A model generated the notes under the pieces. It saw nothing but the letters and a program-made list of their open reading frames with translations, was not told the DNA's origin and searched no databases. From contig NZ_CP020104.1 of assembly GCF_002056795.1 (NCBI RefSeq), forward strand, positions 1,375,001 through 1,439,000: DNA of 64,000 bases. The letters are read 5' to 3'. The translations under genes and the position numbers were made by a program. Of the stretch, positions 39,842 through 47,825 are shown in pieces. Each line of letters begins with the position of its first letter. The stretch's first letter is position 1. Source of the DNA: Spirosoma aerolatum. Its GTDB lineage: Bacteria; Bacteroidota; Bacteroidia; Cytophagales; Spirosomataceae.

Positions 39842-41569
39842 CTAGAGAGCCTTGTTGAAGCTTCGAGCGTATGTCAAGACATCGTCTGTATTTTTTATGC
39901 CGTTTTCGAGCGGCCATTTTCCTTTACGAGAAATACCCGCCTGGATTTCGGCACGATTGGTAGTGCAGAACGCTTTAAACGACTCCCAACGGGTTGGGAC
40001 AAAATTTTTCTTCTTCATCACCTCCACGATGCATTGAACGCCATACGGAAGCCAGTGCATGAGTTTGGTAAGTGCCAGATAGACCTCACCACTGGCCGGA
40101 ATTCCCAGCAGGGCAGCGTACCTAGCCGCACTTTTACCCCGATGGTTGACCAATTGAATACCCGCCTGAATAGAGTAATCGCTATCAGTGCTTAGGCGTT
40201 GGTGGTCAACGCCTAAGGTTTTGGATTCGTCGGGATGTAGTTGGAAATAGCCGCGTTCGTTGAGGCTGGTGTGACTTTGGATACTCCCGTCCGATTCTTT
40301 TTTTATCCAGCCCAGCAAGAAATCGAGCGGCCAGTTGCCCCGGTATTTTTCCAAGGCGGGCACCAGCACCCGAAAACGATCAGGCAGGGAAGCTGAACCA
40401 GTAGTTGCTGAGGTTGATGAGGATGGACCAGGGTTCGTAGGAATACTCGTCGCAATGCCCAGCGAAGTTTTCAATAGTGCCCAGGTTTTGGGACCTAATA
40501 TACCGTCGTTTATAAGGCCATGAATCCGTTGCCAGATCGCCAGTGCATTGGCAAAAGCGTCTTCGCCCAGGCTAACATTCGATTGGCCGGAATATGGTAA
40601 CAGTAGATCGTTGATCTGATCGACGTACTTGTCCCAGCCCAGTTGTTGACCGTAATACCGATTGGTTTTGACTCGCCTGGAGAGCGATGAACTTATTGAA
40701 GTAGTAGGAGCAGGCTGTACGGGTTGGGTGTTGCTGGTTGTCTGCGTGTTTGGAAAGGTACTGATCGGCCCCGACCCTGTTGGTAGTGCATGTGCCCAGA
40801 TGCGAAATTGCCCGCCTTTAGGTACCCACCACTTTTTTGTCGAATAGGTGGCGTTTTTCGTGTGAGAACCAGCCTGGCTCAATAGGGGGTTTGTCACCTG
40901 CCCCGATGCATTGCGGAGCGCTTTATGGCTATCCGTTTCGGGTACAACAGCTGCAATATGGCCCGCAATGCCTGGTCGTTTTATGCTGACAAACACCACA
41001 TTGCCCTGATTGGCTGTATGCTGAACAGCGGTATAATCACTACCAGAGGGGGTGATCTCCTGCCAGCCAAACATAGCTCCATAGTTGCCAAACCACTCAT
41101 ACAATGAGTTGGCATCCAGTTCGGTCAGGTAGTTGGTATCTTTCTGCGACGACGCTTCCGTGGGCGACGATGGTAGTTTCCGCCAGAAAAAATGCGGTAG
41201 GTAAACACCCGCCAGATAGGCATAATCGTTTGCAAAAATATTACACCAGGTAGCGGGCTTACCTTTGTAGTTCAGGCCCAGATACCGTTTGTGATTCGTA
41301 TTGCCTACATCCAGCCAATCGACAAGCTGTGTCAGGAAAGCCGAAGCCGGGGTTGAGCTGCTACGCGTAGGCATACCATTTTCATTCAGTCGAAACGATC
41401 GACCGCTCCCCAAATCCCGGCGCACAGAATTGGGCTTGGGGTTCCGTACATGTACTTCATAAGGTGTAGAGGGATTCAGAAAAACTTCATCATCTGCCTG
41501 CCGGAACCTCGACCCGATCATGGGCAACGACAACGCCCCAACCTCCCTGACTAATAGATTCCGCTCCAT
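39842..41569 (-). CDS. Three-domain peptidoglycan hydrolase without signal peptide
   Basis: 575 residues. A tag-like N-terminus (MERNLLVREVGALSLP) is followed by a cysteine-amidase-like domain of about 70-265: WCNIFANDYAYLAG with Cys109, and PGIAGHIAAVVPE with His204, as in NlpC/P60-CHAP enzymes. After a Thr/Ser/Pro-rich linker, a PG_binding_1 domain covers about 335-368 (FANALAIWQRIHGLINDGIL, GPKTWALL). Last is a transglycosylase-like domain of about 400-575 (LLGWIKKESDGSIQSH, Glu425, then NERGYFQLHP). It could cut both peptide and glycan bonds of peptidoglycan. With no Sec signal it must be delivered otherwise or act after lysis. It overlaps nothing but sits 9 bases after the coiled-coil gene. 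Confidence 0.78.
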   Translation of the reverse strand: MERNLLVREVGALSLPMIGSRFRQADDEVFLNPSTPYEVHVRNPKPNSVRRDLGSGRSFRLNENGMPTRSSSTPASAFLTQLVDWLDVGNTNHKRYLGLNYKGKPATWCNIFANDYAYLAGVYLPHFFWRKLPSSPTEASSQKDTNYLTELDANSLYEWFGNYGAMFGWQEITPSGSDYTAVQHTANQGNVVFVSIKRPGIAGHIAAVVPETDSHKALRNASGQVTNPLLSQAGSHTKNATYSTKKWWVPKGGQFRIWAHALPTGSGPISTFPNTQTTSNTQPVQPAPTTSISSSLSRRVKTNRYYGQQLGWDKYVDQINDLLLPYSGQSNVSLGEDAFANALAIWQRIHGLINDGILGPKTWALLKTSLGIATSIPTNPGPSSSTSATTGSASLPDRFRVLVPALEKYRGNWPLDFLLGWIKKESDGSIQSHTSLNERGYFQLHPDESKTLGVDHQRLSTDSDYSIQAGIQLVNHRGKSAARYAALLGIPASGEVYLALTKLMHWLPYGVQCIVEVMKKKNFVPTRWESFKAFCTTNRAEIQAGISRKGKWPLENGIKNTDDVLTYARSFNKAL

Positions 41570-41578
41570 AGCCCGTTC

Positions 41579-43012
41579 TTAATACGACTGTACCATAGCG
41601 TTGGCCCGTTCGGGAACCGTACTGTAGGCATTGCGATAGCCTTCTACAAGCCCTTCCACATCGTTGAGCCAGATGTCTAAGGTTGAGCCGGTGGCAATGG
41701 TCGTCAGTTGCGTCAGATCGGACGTTTCGATGTCAGTTAAAAGCCGATAGCCATACGAAGCGCAATTGTCGTATACGATGAATCGGTTGCTTTCGTTGAG
41801 GGTAATGGGTCGTTTAGCAATCAGTATATCATAAGCGGCCGGGATAAACTCTTCGGGTTTGTCGTATTGTGAGGGAATACCGATTTCGGCTTTCAGCAGG
41901 TTGACCAGGCAGATGGTGGCATGGACGGTAGCAAGCCCAATAAACGTATTGATCTGGTTCCGACCATACTGGAAAGGCTCAAACTGTTGCTTCAGTACAT
42001 TCATCGTATCCCGGATGGACGTCTGCGTGGCTACCGATGAACGGGGCAGAATGTTGCCCGTCTGGGCCTGGATGGCCTGCGCCAGTTGCTTGGTTTTATA
42101 GTACTCCAGCATATAGTCGATCAGTTTATTGAAGGCCTGCATAAAGCCCTTATTCTGCTCGCTTTCAATGCCTAAGTTGTTTTCGATGGTTACACCCAAT
42201 ACCCGCTGGTAAGTACAGACCCGGTCGCGGAGGTTCGAGCTAATCCCCAACCGATGCAGCGTACAGATCATATCCATCAGGTTGGAATACGAAATAGCAA
42301 TGCCTTTGTCATCGAATCGGCTACCCGATATGGTGTATTTGCCGCGATAATTGTAATCGTCCATCAGCGCGCCTAGGATTTTAAAGATGCCCATGCGCTC
42401 GTAGTAGTACAGCCAGAGCAAAGCACCCACCGTCAGGCCATTGGTGAAGTAGGAAAAGTCGAGGGTAGGGGGGAGCTGGTCGGCTGGGATGGACGTGACA
42501 CGCTCATACAGGAACACAGGTTTTACGAAATAGTCGGTCGGACCAGGGTCGTAGCAACCTTCGTAACGGGCACGTTTCAGGGCAATTTCGGCTTCCTGAA
42601 CGGCATCTTCCTTACGCTTTAGTTCCTGCTCGGCAATTTCGCGGGCCCGGCTATTGGCTTTGTTGCTGCTGCTGATCGATACCAGATTCGCTTCGGCCAT
42701 CTGCAAATCGAGCCGGGCGTTCCCGACGGCATCCTGCTTTTCGATGAAGTTTCGTTCTGCGTCGGTAATCGCTCTGGTTTTGCTGAAATCGTTGGCTTCG
42801 CGCAGGGCGTCTTTGTAAATGACCGAGCCATTACAGGCGCTGATTGTGAGGCAGTAGTTTTTGTTAAGAAAAGTTGGTAAAGGTGAACTGTACTGACTGG
42901 CGTATTCCGTTAACACACGGTTCAGCAGTTCGTTATATTGACTTCGGATTGCCCAGGTCTGTATGTCTTCCCAGAAAAAGGTGTTTCTGGGCTCTTGAAA
43001 TAACTTCGCCAT
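41579..43012 (-). CDS. Unknown leaderless protein with central coiled coil
   Basis: 477 residues, no signal peptide (MAKLFQEPRNTFFWEDIQTW). About 85-150 form a coiled coil (ERNFIEKQDAVGNARLDLQM, EQELKRKEDAVQEAEIALKR). The rest is mainly helical: LGISSNLRDRVCTYQRVLGV, INTFIGLATVHATICLVNLL, with a C-terminal RAN AMVQSY-type tail. No enzyme motif or family recognised. Gaps of 27 and 9 bases to its neighbours place it firmly inside the wall-hydrolase cluster. It could be an adaptor, chaperone or structural piece for delivery of the other products; that is inference. Confidence 0.65.
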   Translation of the reverse strand: MAKLFQEPRNTFFWEDIQTWAIRSQYNELLNRVLTEYASQYSSPLPTFLNKNYCLTISACNGSVIYKDALREANDFSKTRAITDAERNFIEKQDAVGNARLDLQMAEANLVSISSSNKANSRAREIAEQELKRKEDAVQEAEIALKRARYEGCYDPGPTDYFVKPVFLYERVTSIPADQLPPTLDFSYFTNGLTVGALLWLYYYERMGIFKILGALMDDYNYRGKYTISGSRFDDKGIAISYSNLMDMICTLHRLGISSNLRDRVCTYQRVLGVTIENNLGIESEQNKGFMQAFNKLIDYMLEYYKTKQLAQAIQAQTGNILPRSSVATQTSIRDTMNVLKQQFEPFQYGRNQINTFIGLATVHATICLVNLLKAEIGIPSQYDKPEEFIPAAYDILIAKRPITLNESNRFIVYDNCASYGYRLLTDIETSDLTQLTTIATGSTLDIWLNDVEGLVEGYRNAYSTVPERANAMVQSY

Positions 43013-43039
43013 TGTGGTGAATTGTTAAAGTTTACAAGT

Positions 43040-44314
43040 CTATTTTTTCGCTAATCCCTTCAGCCAGTTGTCCATCAGCGCATCGATGTTCGTTTGTTTG
43101 ATGGTCCGCTTGTCGCGCAGGAGACGAAAGACGGCCAGTTGCACCCCAATGGGTTGATTTCGAAAGGTGTCGGTTTGTACCCCCTCAATCGTTGCCATCG
43201 CTTTCAGTCCCTGCGGAGTTAATGTGCCCAGCGCAAAGAGCGATGTTAACGGCCTGCTTCCAAGTTTTTTGAACTTCGTTTGCAAAACGGCCCGACTAAT
43301 TGTTGGCAGACACTGCCGGGCTTCGTTGATGAGTTGGCGGGTGGTTTCGTCCAGGGATTTTAACGGATAAAATTCCAGCCATTCGGCTTCCCAGTCATCC
43401 CAGTCGCCTTTGCCCCACAGTTGCCGACACCACTCTACCGACGTCAGAAAACGCAGGTATGAAGGCGGATGCGGTTGTAACGTCGAGATTGAAAACATCA
43501 TAGAGGCAGGCAGAATCAAAACATCCCGAACGCTCGATGTTTGCGCCATGCCCGACAGGCAAAACGCCCAGAAATCCGGTAGCAACTCCTTCGACCAGTT
43601 GGCAAACAGGCTTCTCATTACAGGCGTAGCGCCAGCTTTTTTCAGGGATTCGTAAAATACCTGCTGCCAGAGCGCAACCATATTCAGCTTGGATAATGCC
43701 TGATGGCCCACTTCGTGAAAAATAGAAATCAGGTTATATTTCTCGCTGATTCGGCTGTAGGGTATGGCAATGAACGGGATCGGATTCGGGGCGTTTCGGG
43801 TGATACTTACCCCTTCGCGGACGGTAAAAGCCCCAAAACCCCGGTCGCAGCAAACCAATGGCGGTACCATGACGTCAGCCAGATTACCGCGTTGAAGCGC
43901 ATGGGCCGCAATGGCATCGCAGCCTTTCAGCAAGGGGCCAATATCAGGACTAAGGCGCTGGGTCAGAATATCCATGAACGTGTCGTAGAACGTGTAGGCG
44001 CTAGCCAGGTCCATTTCCAGTTCACCCAGTCGATTGATGAGCGTTTGCCGGATAATTGGGTCGTTGCGTTCCGAAAAGTATTTGTCGGTGTAGATGCGCA
44101 ACTGCTGCCTGATTTTGTTGGAAACTGTTGCCAACTGCGATTCCAGCGCTTCCCATTGCTCGGCCGAAATATCCTGTTCGGGAGGGAGCGACAGCATTTT
44201 TCGCAGCCCCGTTAGCAACTGGGCTCGGTTTCGGATCGAGTCTATTTTCAATAATAGCTCCGAATTGCCAGGGCTGATAGTTTTTTGCAGGGTTTCCACA
44301 AGGCTGTTGTGCAA
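43040..44314 (-). CDS. Putative zinc metalloprotease (HEVGH), leaderless
   Basis: 424 residues, no signal peptide. The zinc motif H-E-V-G-H is at about 200-204 in NLISIFHEVGHQALSKL. A possible third ligand is Glu243 in SKELLPDFWAF, as in gluzincins (E-x-x-x-D). The first 120 residues are helical (QWEALESQLATVSNKIRQQL). A Cys pair (VCCDRG) sits in the middle. No named peptidase family is recognised. In the cluster it could mature the acidic precursor encoded 19 bases upstream or attack proteins of a target; both are inference. Confidence 0.7.
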   Translation of the reverse strand: MHNSLVETLQKTISPGNSELLLKIDSIRNRAQLLTGLRKMLSLPPEQDISAEQWEALESQLATVSNKIRQQLRIYTDKYFSERNDPIIRQTLINRLGELEMDLASAYTFYDTFMDILTQRLSPDIGPLLKGCDAIAAHALQRGNLADVMVPPLVCCDRGFGAFTVREGVSITRNAPNPIPFIAIPYSRISEKYNLISIFHEVGHQALSKLNMVALWQQVFYESLKKAGATPVMRSLFANWSKELLPDFWAFCLSGMAQTSSVRDVLILPASMMFSISTLQPHPPSYLRFLTSVEWCRQLWGKGDWDDWEAEWLEFYPLKSLDETTRQLINEARQCLPTISRAVLQTKFKKLGSRPLTSLFALGTLTPQGLKAMATIEGVQTDTFRNQPIGVQLAVFRLLRDKRTIKQTNIDALMDNWLKGLAKK

Positions 44315-44333
44315 GAAAGGTGAGTACGTTTGC

Positions 44334-45200
44334 TTACAGGCGTTTATAGGTGATCGTTACGATCTTGTATAACCCGTTTTGCTCGTCACGCACTTTACGG
44401 TCTACTCGTCGGTATCTGGAATTGGGTGAGCCAAGACGTACAGTATGATGGGCTTTTTTGAAAGCGCTGCGGGCCAGTTGATTCATCTGTGCTTTAGCCT
44501 GTGGGAAATTTTGACTAAAGTTGGAACGACTGATTCCGTCGGCAAAATTGCTGTAGGCTTGCTTTGCCAGCGCGACGGTATCACGGGCTGCCTGTCGGGC
44601 TGCAGAAGGCGAAGCGAGTTCCTGATTGCTCAATACTGTTCCCAGAATAGCCCCGGCACCTGGTACAACGGCATTAAGTGCCTGTGGACCAAACTTCATG
44701 GCCAGGCTTTTGAGCAGCCCTCGTGGATCTTTAGTGATTTGCTGGATCGCCGTCGTCAGGGTACTGCCACCCGGTATGGCTTTTAGTATCCCTTTTGCCA
44801 GAGGAGCCAGTTTTTTGCCCCATTTCTTGATAGCTCCCCAGAAATAATCTTTTTCGATTTCGTGCATTACCTCGTTGAAATCGTTCTCAAACTCAAACTC
44901 GTTCTCGTAATTATTGGAGAAGATTTCGTAGAGCCGGGCTTCATAACGACCATCGGGCGTACTATCGAATTCGTTGTCAGCTTCAAATTCATCATCCGTT
45001 TCAAACTCGGACAGGTAATCGGCTTCATTCTGCACGTCGTAGTTACCTTCGCTGTCAAACTCGTTATCGGTTTCCCAACTGCCTTCGTTGTCGAATTCAT
45101 TGTCGACCAGCTCAAATTCGTTGTAGCTGTCAGGAGATTCGTTATCCAGTTCGAACTCCTGCTCAAATTCACTCAGATAGTCGTTTTGATACGCCTTCAT
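44334..45200 (-). CDS. Acidic-repeat protein with cationic amphipathic segment, first gene of the cluster
   Basis: 288 residues in two contrasting halves. About 1-120 are extremely acidic and Asn/Phe-rich, built of imperfect units such as DYLSEFE (near 7 and 62), DNEFDNEG, DNEFDSEG and YENEFEFEND. About 120-200 are cationic and helix-forming: WGAIKKWGKKLAPLAKGI, then KAIPGGSTLTTAIQQI and LNAVVPGAGAILGTVLS, which are glycine-rich and membrane-active in style. The C-terminus is basic (NSRYRRVDRKVRDEQ). Proteins with such E/F-rich starts occur in several Bacteroidota and other phyla without known function. The layout recalls a precursor whose acidic part masks a membrane-active part. Confidence 0.65.
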   Translation of the reverse strand: MKAYQNDYLSEFEQEFELDNESPDSYNEFELVDNEFDNEGSWETDNEFDSEGNYDVQNEADYLSEFETDDEFEADNEFDSTPDGRYEARLYEIFSNNYENEFEFENDFNEVMHEIEKDYFWGAIKKWGKKLAPLAKGILKAIPGGSTLTTAIQQITKDPRGLLKSLAMKFGPQALNAVVPGAGAILGTVLSNQELASPSAARQAARDTVALAKQAYSNFADGISRSNFSQNFPQAKAQMNQLARSAFKKAHHTVRLGSPNSRYRRVDRKVRDEQNGLYKIVTITYKRL

Positions 45201-45336
45201 GATTATACCTGTTAAATTTTACATCCGAAATGGGCCGTATAGGTGAATGTTCAGATGCTCTGCTTCGGGAAAAGTGCGCGCATCCAAAGGGGTGTAGTTA
45301 AGGCACCAAAGGTCGGCTAAAGGGAAAGTGGGGTAA

Positions 45337-45354
45337 ATACCAAGATGTTGGTAT
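45337..45354. promoter_or_regulatory. Short palindrome upstream of the wall-hydrolase cluster
   Basis: ataccaa-gatg-ttggtat is a perfect 7-bp inverted repeat in the 190-base gap between the response-regulator stop and the cluster start. It could be an operator or a weak hairpin. The rest of the gap shows no clear feature. Confidence 0.3.
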
Positions 45355-45390
45355 ATCGGCGCGTAGAACTACGTGAAAACAGCTTCTTCT

Positions 45391-46008
45391 TTACATAATC
45401 TTGTTAGCCTGGGCGTATCGGGCTAGCTCAATGTTGGTATGAATGGAGAGCTTTCGGTAGATATTTTTTCGGTGCGTTTCGACGGTTCGCGTACTGAGAA
45501 ACAACTTATCGGCAATGGTTTTTGTCGTATAACCATTCACAATCAATTGAATCACCTCGGTTTCGCGGTCAGTCAAGTCCTGGGTAACTTTTTCGATAGC
45601 TGGTTTTCTAAGTTGCTGGACTAAGGATGGTGGTAAATAAAGATGGCCAGCCCCAACCGCCCGGATGGCAGCAAACAACTCATTACGACTGGCTTGTTTG
45701 GGGCAATACCCCATCGCCCCGGCCTCGATGGTCAGATTGACCGATTGAGGATTTGTAAGGACTGTAAGAGCCAGTACGTTGGTAGCCGGATAAAGGGCGC
45801 GAATGGTACGCGTCAACTCGAGTCCCGACATGTCAGGCAAGTCTATATCCAGCAGAAGCACATCAACGTCGTGCTGTAGCAAAAAAGGAATAACCTCTCT
45901 TCCGGTGTGCAATACGCCAACTACGGTATGGTCGGTCGAAAACTCGATCAGAAACCGGACACCGTCGGCAAACAGGCAATGGCTATCAACAATCAGTAGT
46001 TTTTGCAT
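45391..46008 (-). CDS. NarL/LuxR-family response regulator
   Basis: About 205 residues from the ATG at 46008 (MQKLLIVDSHCLFADGVRFL). An upstream ATG at 46044 adds 12 residues outside the fold. Receiver domain at about 1-120 with the phospho-acceptor at about Asp54 (VLLLDIDLPDMSG) and the conserved Lys near PKQASRNEL. LuxR helix-turn-helix at about 140-200 (LTDRETEVIQLIVNGYTTKT, IADKLFLSTRTVETHRKNIY). No histidine kinase gene is adjacent, so the partner is elsewhere. It precedes the five-gene wall-hydrolase cluster on the same strand and may control it, by position only. Confidence 0.92.
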   Translation of the reverse strand: MQKLLIVDSHCLFADGVRFLIEFSTDHTVVGVLHTGREVIPFLLQHDVDVLLLDIDLPDMSGLELTRTIRALYPATNVLALTVLTNPQSVNLTIEAGAMGYCPKQASRNELFAAIRAVGAGHLYLPPSLVQQLRKPAIEKVTQDLTDRETEVIQLIVNGYTTKTIADKLFLSTRTVETHRKNIYRKLSIHTNIELARYAQANKIM

Positions 46009-46262
46009 TGTATCAAAGGGGGTTGGATAAACACAATGACTCAATCCGAAAACAATAGGGGTGGCTGTAAGCGCAATCGATCTGGCGGTAGGAAAGCCTA
46101 AATTAGGTATGTGTTTTTCTGGATAGTCATCGGTTTTTAGTGTACGGTTACGTTACTTATTTAGCTGTCGTAATTGCCCCTTTATCTGTCGTTATGCCCC
46201 TCCCGTTATGGCTGATACAGGTCGTACCTTTGCCTTGTTATTCATCAAAATCAGTAAACAAC

Positions 46263-46736
46263 ATGCAGAAAATCACCACATTCCTGACGTTTAACGACCA
46301 GGCTGAGGAAGCCGTCCGGTTGTACACCTCGCTCTTTAAAAACTCAAAAATCGCCAGCGTTTCGCATTACGGCGAAGGGGCTCCCGCCCCGGCTGGAAGT
46401 GTGATGTCGGTTACATTTCAATTGGATGGACAGGAGTTTTCAGCCCTGAATGGCGGCTCCTATTTCAAATTTGCTGAAGGTATTTCGCTCTTTGTCAATT
46501 GCGAAACACAGGAGGAAGTCGACCTGTATTGGGAGAAGCTCTCGGAGGGTGGAGAGAAAGGGCCCTGCGGCTGGCTGAAGGATAAATTTGGGGTGTCGTG
46601 GCAGATTGTTCCATCAAAACTAGGCCATCTATTGGGCGATAAAGACCCGGAGAAAGCGAAGCGGGTCATGCAGGCTATGTTGAAAATGAACAAGCTAGAC
46701 ATCGCTACGCTGGAGCAGGCTTATGCAGGGGAATAA
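46263..46736 (+). CDS. VOC-family (PhnB-like) protein
   Basis: 157 residues from the ATG at 46263 (MQKITTFLTFNDQAEEAVRL). An in-frame ATG at 46140 would add a hydrophobic stretch that is probably untranslated. It matches the PhnB/3-demethylubiquinone methyltransferase-like VOC group: YTSLFKNSKIASVSHYGEGA, SVMSVTFQLDGQEFSALNGG, FKFAEGISLFVNCETQEEVD and LYWEKLSEGG...CGWLKDKFGV. VOC folds bind a metal and a small molecule; the activity of this group is unknown. Cytoplasmic, monocistronic, followed by a long perfect palindrome. Confidence 0.9.
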   Translation: MQKITTFLTFNDQAEEAVRLYTSLFKNSKIASVSHYGEGAPAPAGSVMSVTFQLDGQEFSALNGGSYFKFAEGISLFVNCETQEEVDLYWEKLSEGGEKGPCGWLKDKFGVSWQIVPSKLGHLLGDKDPEKAKRVMQAMLKMNKLDIATLEQAYAGE

Positions 46737-46749
46737 TCAATAGCCGTAG

Positions 46750-46818
46750 TAAACCGCCAGGATGCAATAGACGCGAGGACTGTTAACGATCTCATGTCTA
46801 TTGCATCCTGGCGGTTTA
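46750..46818. repeat. Perfect 23-bp palindrome
   Basis: 46750-46772 (taaaccgccaggatgcaata plus gac) is fully complementary to 46796-46818 around a 23-base loop. No T-run. It sits 14 bases after the VOC stop and 80 bases before the META lipoprotein gene. Confidence 0.8.
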
Positions 46819-46897
46819 TGTAAAACCAGATCATGGGTGCCACTAAACTTTTTTATGTCGGGGCGGTCTTACTGAAAAGTAAATTCAATAAATCGCC

Positions 46898-47665
46898 ATG
46901 CGTACGCTTCTGTTTGGCATTCTCTTGTTAGCAACAGCCTGTCGTCGTCCATCGACGCAGTTTGCTGCCATGCTCACGCCCGTCCGGCCACCCGCCGATT
47001 ACAGTCCGTATCTTAAAGCGGGCGATGAACTCGTGGCGTTGGGTAATGATCCGACCTGGTCATTGACCGTCAATCCATCGAAGGGGACGCTTTTTTTTAA
47101 ATCGGGGAAAGATAGTCTGACAACGTCGGTTCCCGAACGGCAGACGGATTCAGATGGGGTCCTTCGGTATAATGCGCCTGTAGGGGATGGTAGTTTAAAT
47201 ATTGTTTTTCGACCCGACAGTTGTGTGGATGCCAAAACGGGGCAACCGTACGACTACCGGGTTCAGATCGATAGACATGGGAAGCATTATGTAGGTTGTG
47301 GAGTGTCGCTTCAGAAAATGACCCTGTTACAGGATATCTGGGTGTTAACTGAATTGCAGGGGAAAACCATCGCAGCGGATGCCTCACGACAGGAAGTGCC
47401 TCGGCTGGAAATCTCCCTAACGGATGGCCGTGTAACGGGCACAACGGGCTGTAATCGACTGAGTGGTCCCGTGAAAGCCGATACCCGTCAGATCGTGTTT
47501 GGCCCACTCATAACTACTAAAATGGCCTGTATGGGGGCCGCCGGAGACCTGGAAGGGCCATTTTTAAATGCGCTGAATGCGCCACTGATGTATCAGATTG
47601 GATCGGGCCGGCTGACGCTGTTGCAAAATGGGGCAGCACTTATGGTCTTTAAAAAAGTAGATTAG
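46898..47665 (+). CDS. META-domain lipoprotein (HslJ-like) with COG3650-like N-terminal domain
   Basis: 255 residues. The lipobox Cys is at about 15 (LLATACRRP). About 35-145 (LVALGNDPTWSLTVNPSKGT, YDYRVQIDRHGKHYVGCGVS) match the COG3650-type domain often found before META. About 150-255 are the META domain: WVLTELQGKTI, PRLEISLTDGRVTGTTGCNR and ITTKMACMGAAGDLEGPFLN. META lipoproteins of the HslJ type are linked to heat and drug stress, but the mechanism is unclear. Envelope-located. Its message ends at the terminator at 47688. Confidence 0.88.
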   Translation: MRTLLFGILLLATACRRPSTQFAAMLTPVRPPADYSPYLKAGDELVALGNDPTWSLTVNPSKGTLFFKSGKDSLTTSVPERQTDSDGVLRYNAPVGDGSLNIVFRPDSCVDAKTGQPYDYRVQIDRHGKHYVGCGVSLQKMTLLQDIWVLTELQGKTIAADASRQEVPRLEISLTDGRVTGTTGCNRLSGPVKADTRQIVFGPLITTKMACMGAAGDLEGPFLNALNAPLMYQIGSGRLTLLQNGAALMVFKKVD

Positions 47666-47687
47666 TGTCAATTTGACCTTTATTATC

Positions 47688-47721
47688 AGCGAGTGCCTAC
47701 TCCATTGGCATTCGCTTTTTT
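47688..47721 (+). terminator. Intrinsic terminator after the META lipoprotein gene
   Basis: agcgagtgcc (47688-47697) pairs with ggcattcgct (47707-47716) with one G-T pair, followed by six T. Confidence 0.85.
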
Positions 47722-47723
47722 GT

Positions 47724-47731
47724 TATTTTTG
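47724..47731 (+). promoter_or_regulatory. Candidate Bacteroidota -7 box (TATTTTTG)
   Basis: TATTTTTG fits TAnnTTTG exactly and lies 95 bases before the ATG of the large dehydrogenase gene. A TTG at 47705-47707 could be the -33 element, but the spacing (16 bases) is a little short and it overlaps the terminator arm. Confidence 0.4.
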
Positions 47732-47825
47732 TTGCCTGCTTAAAAGTCAATCAAATCTTTAAAAGTTTCATTTTAGGCCAACTTGCCTGAGTTTCCAATC
47801 AGCCTGTTTTAAATCATCAAAACCT

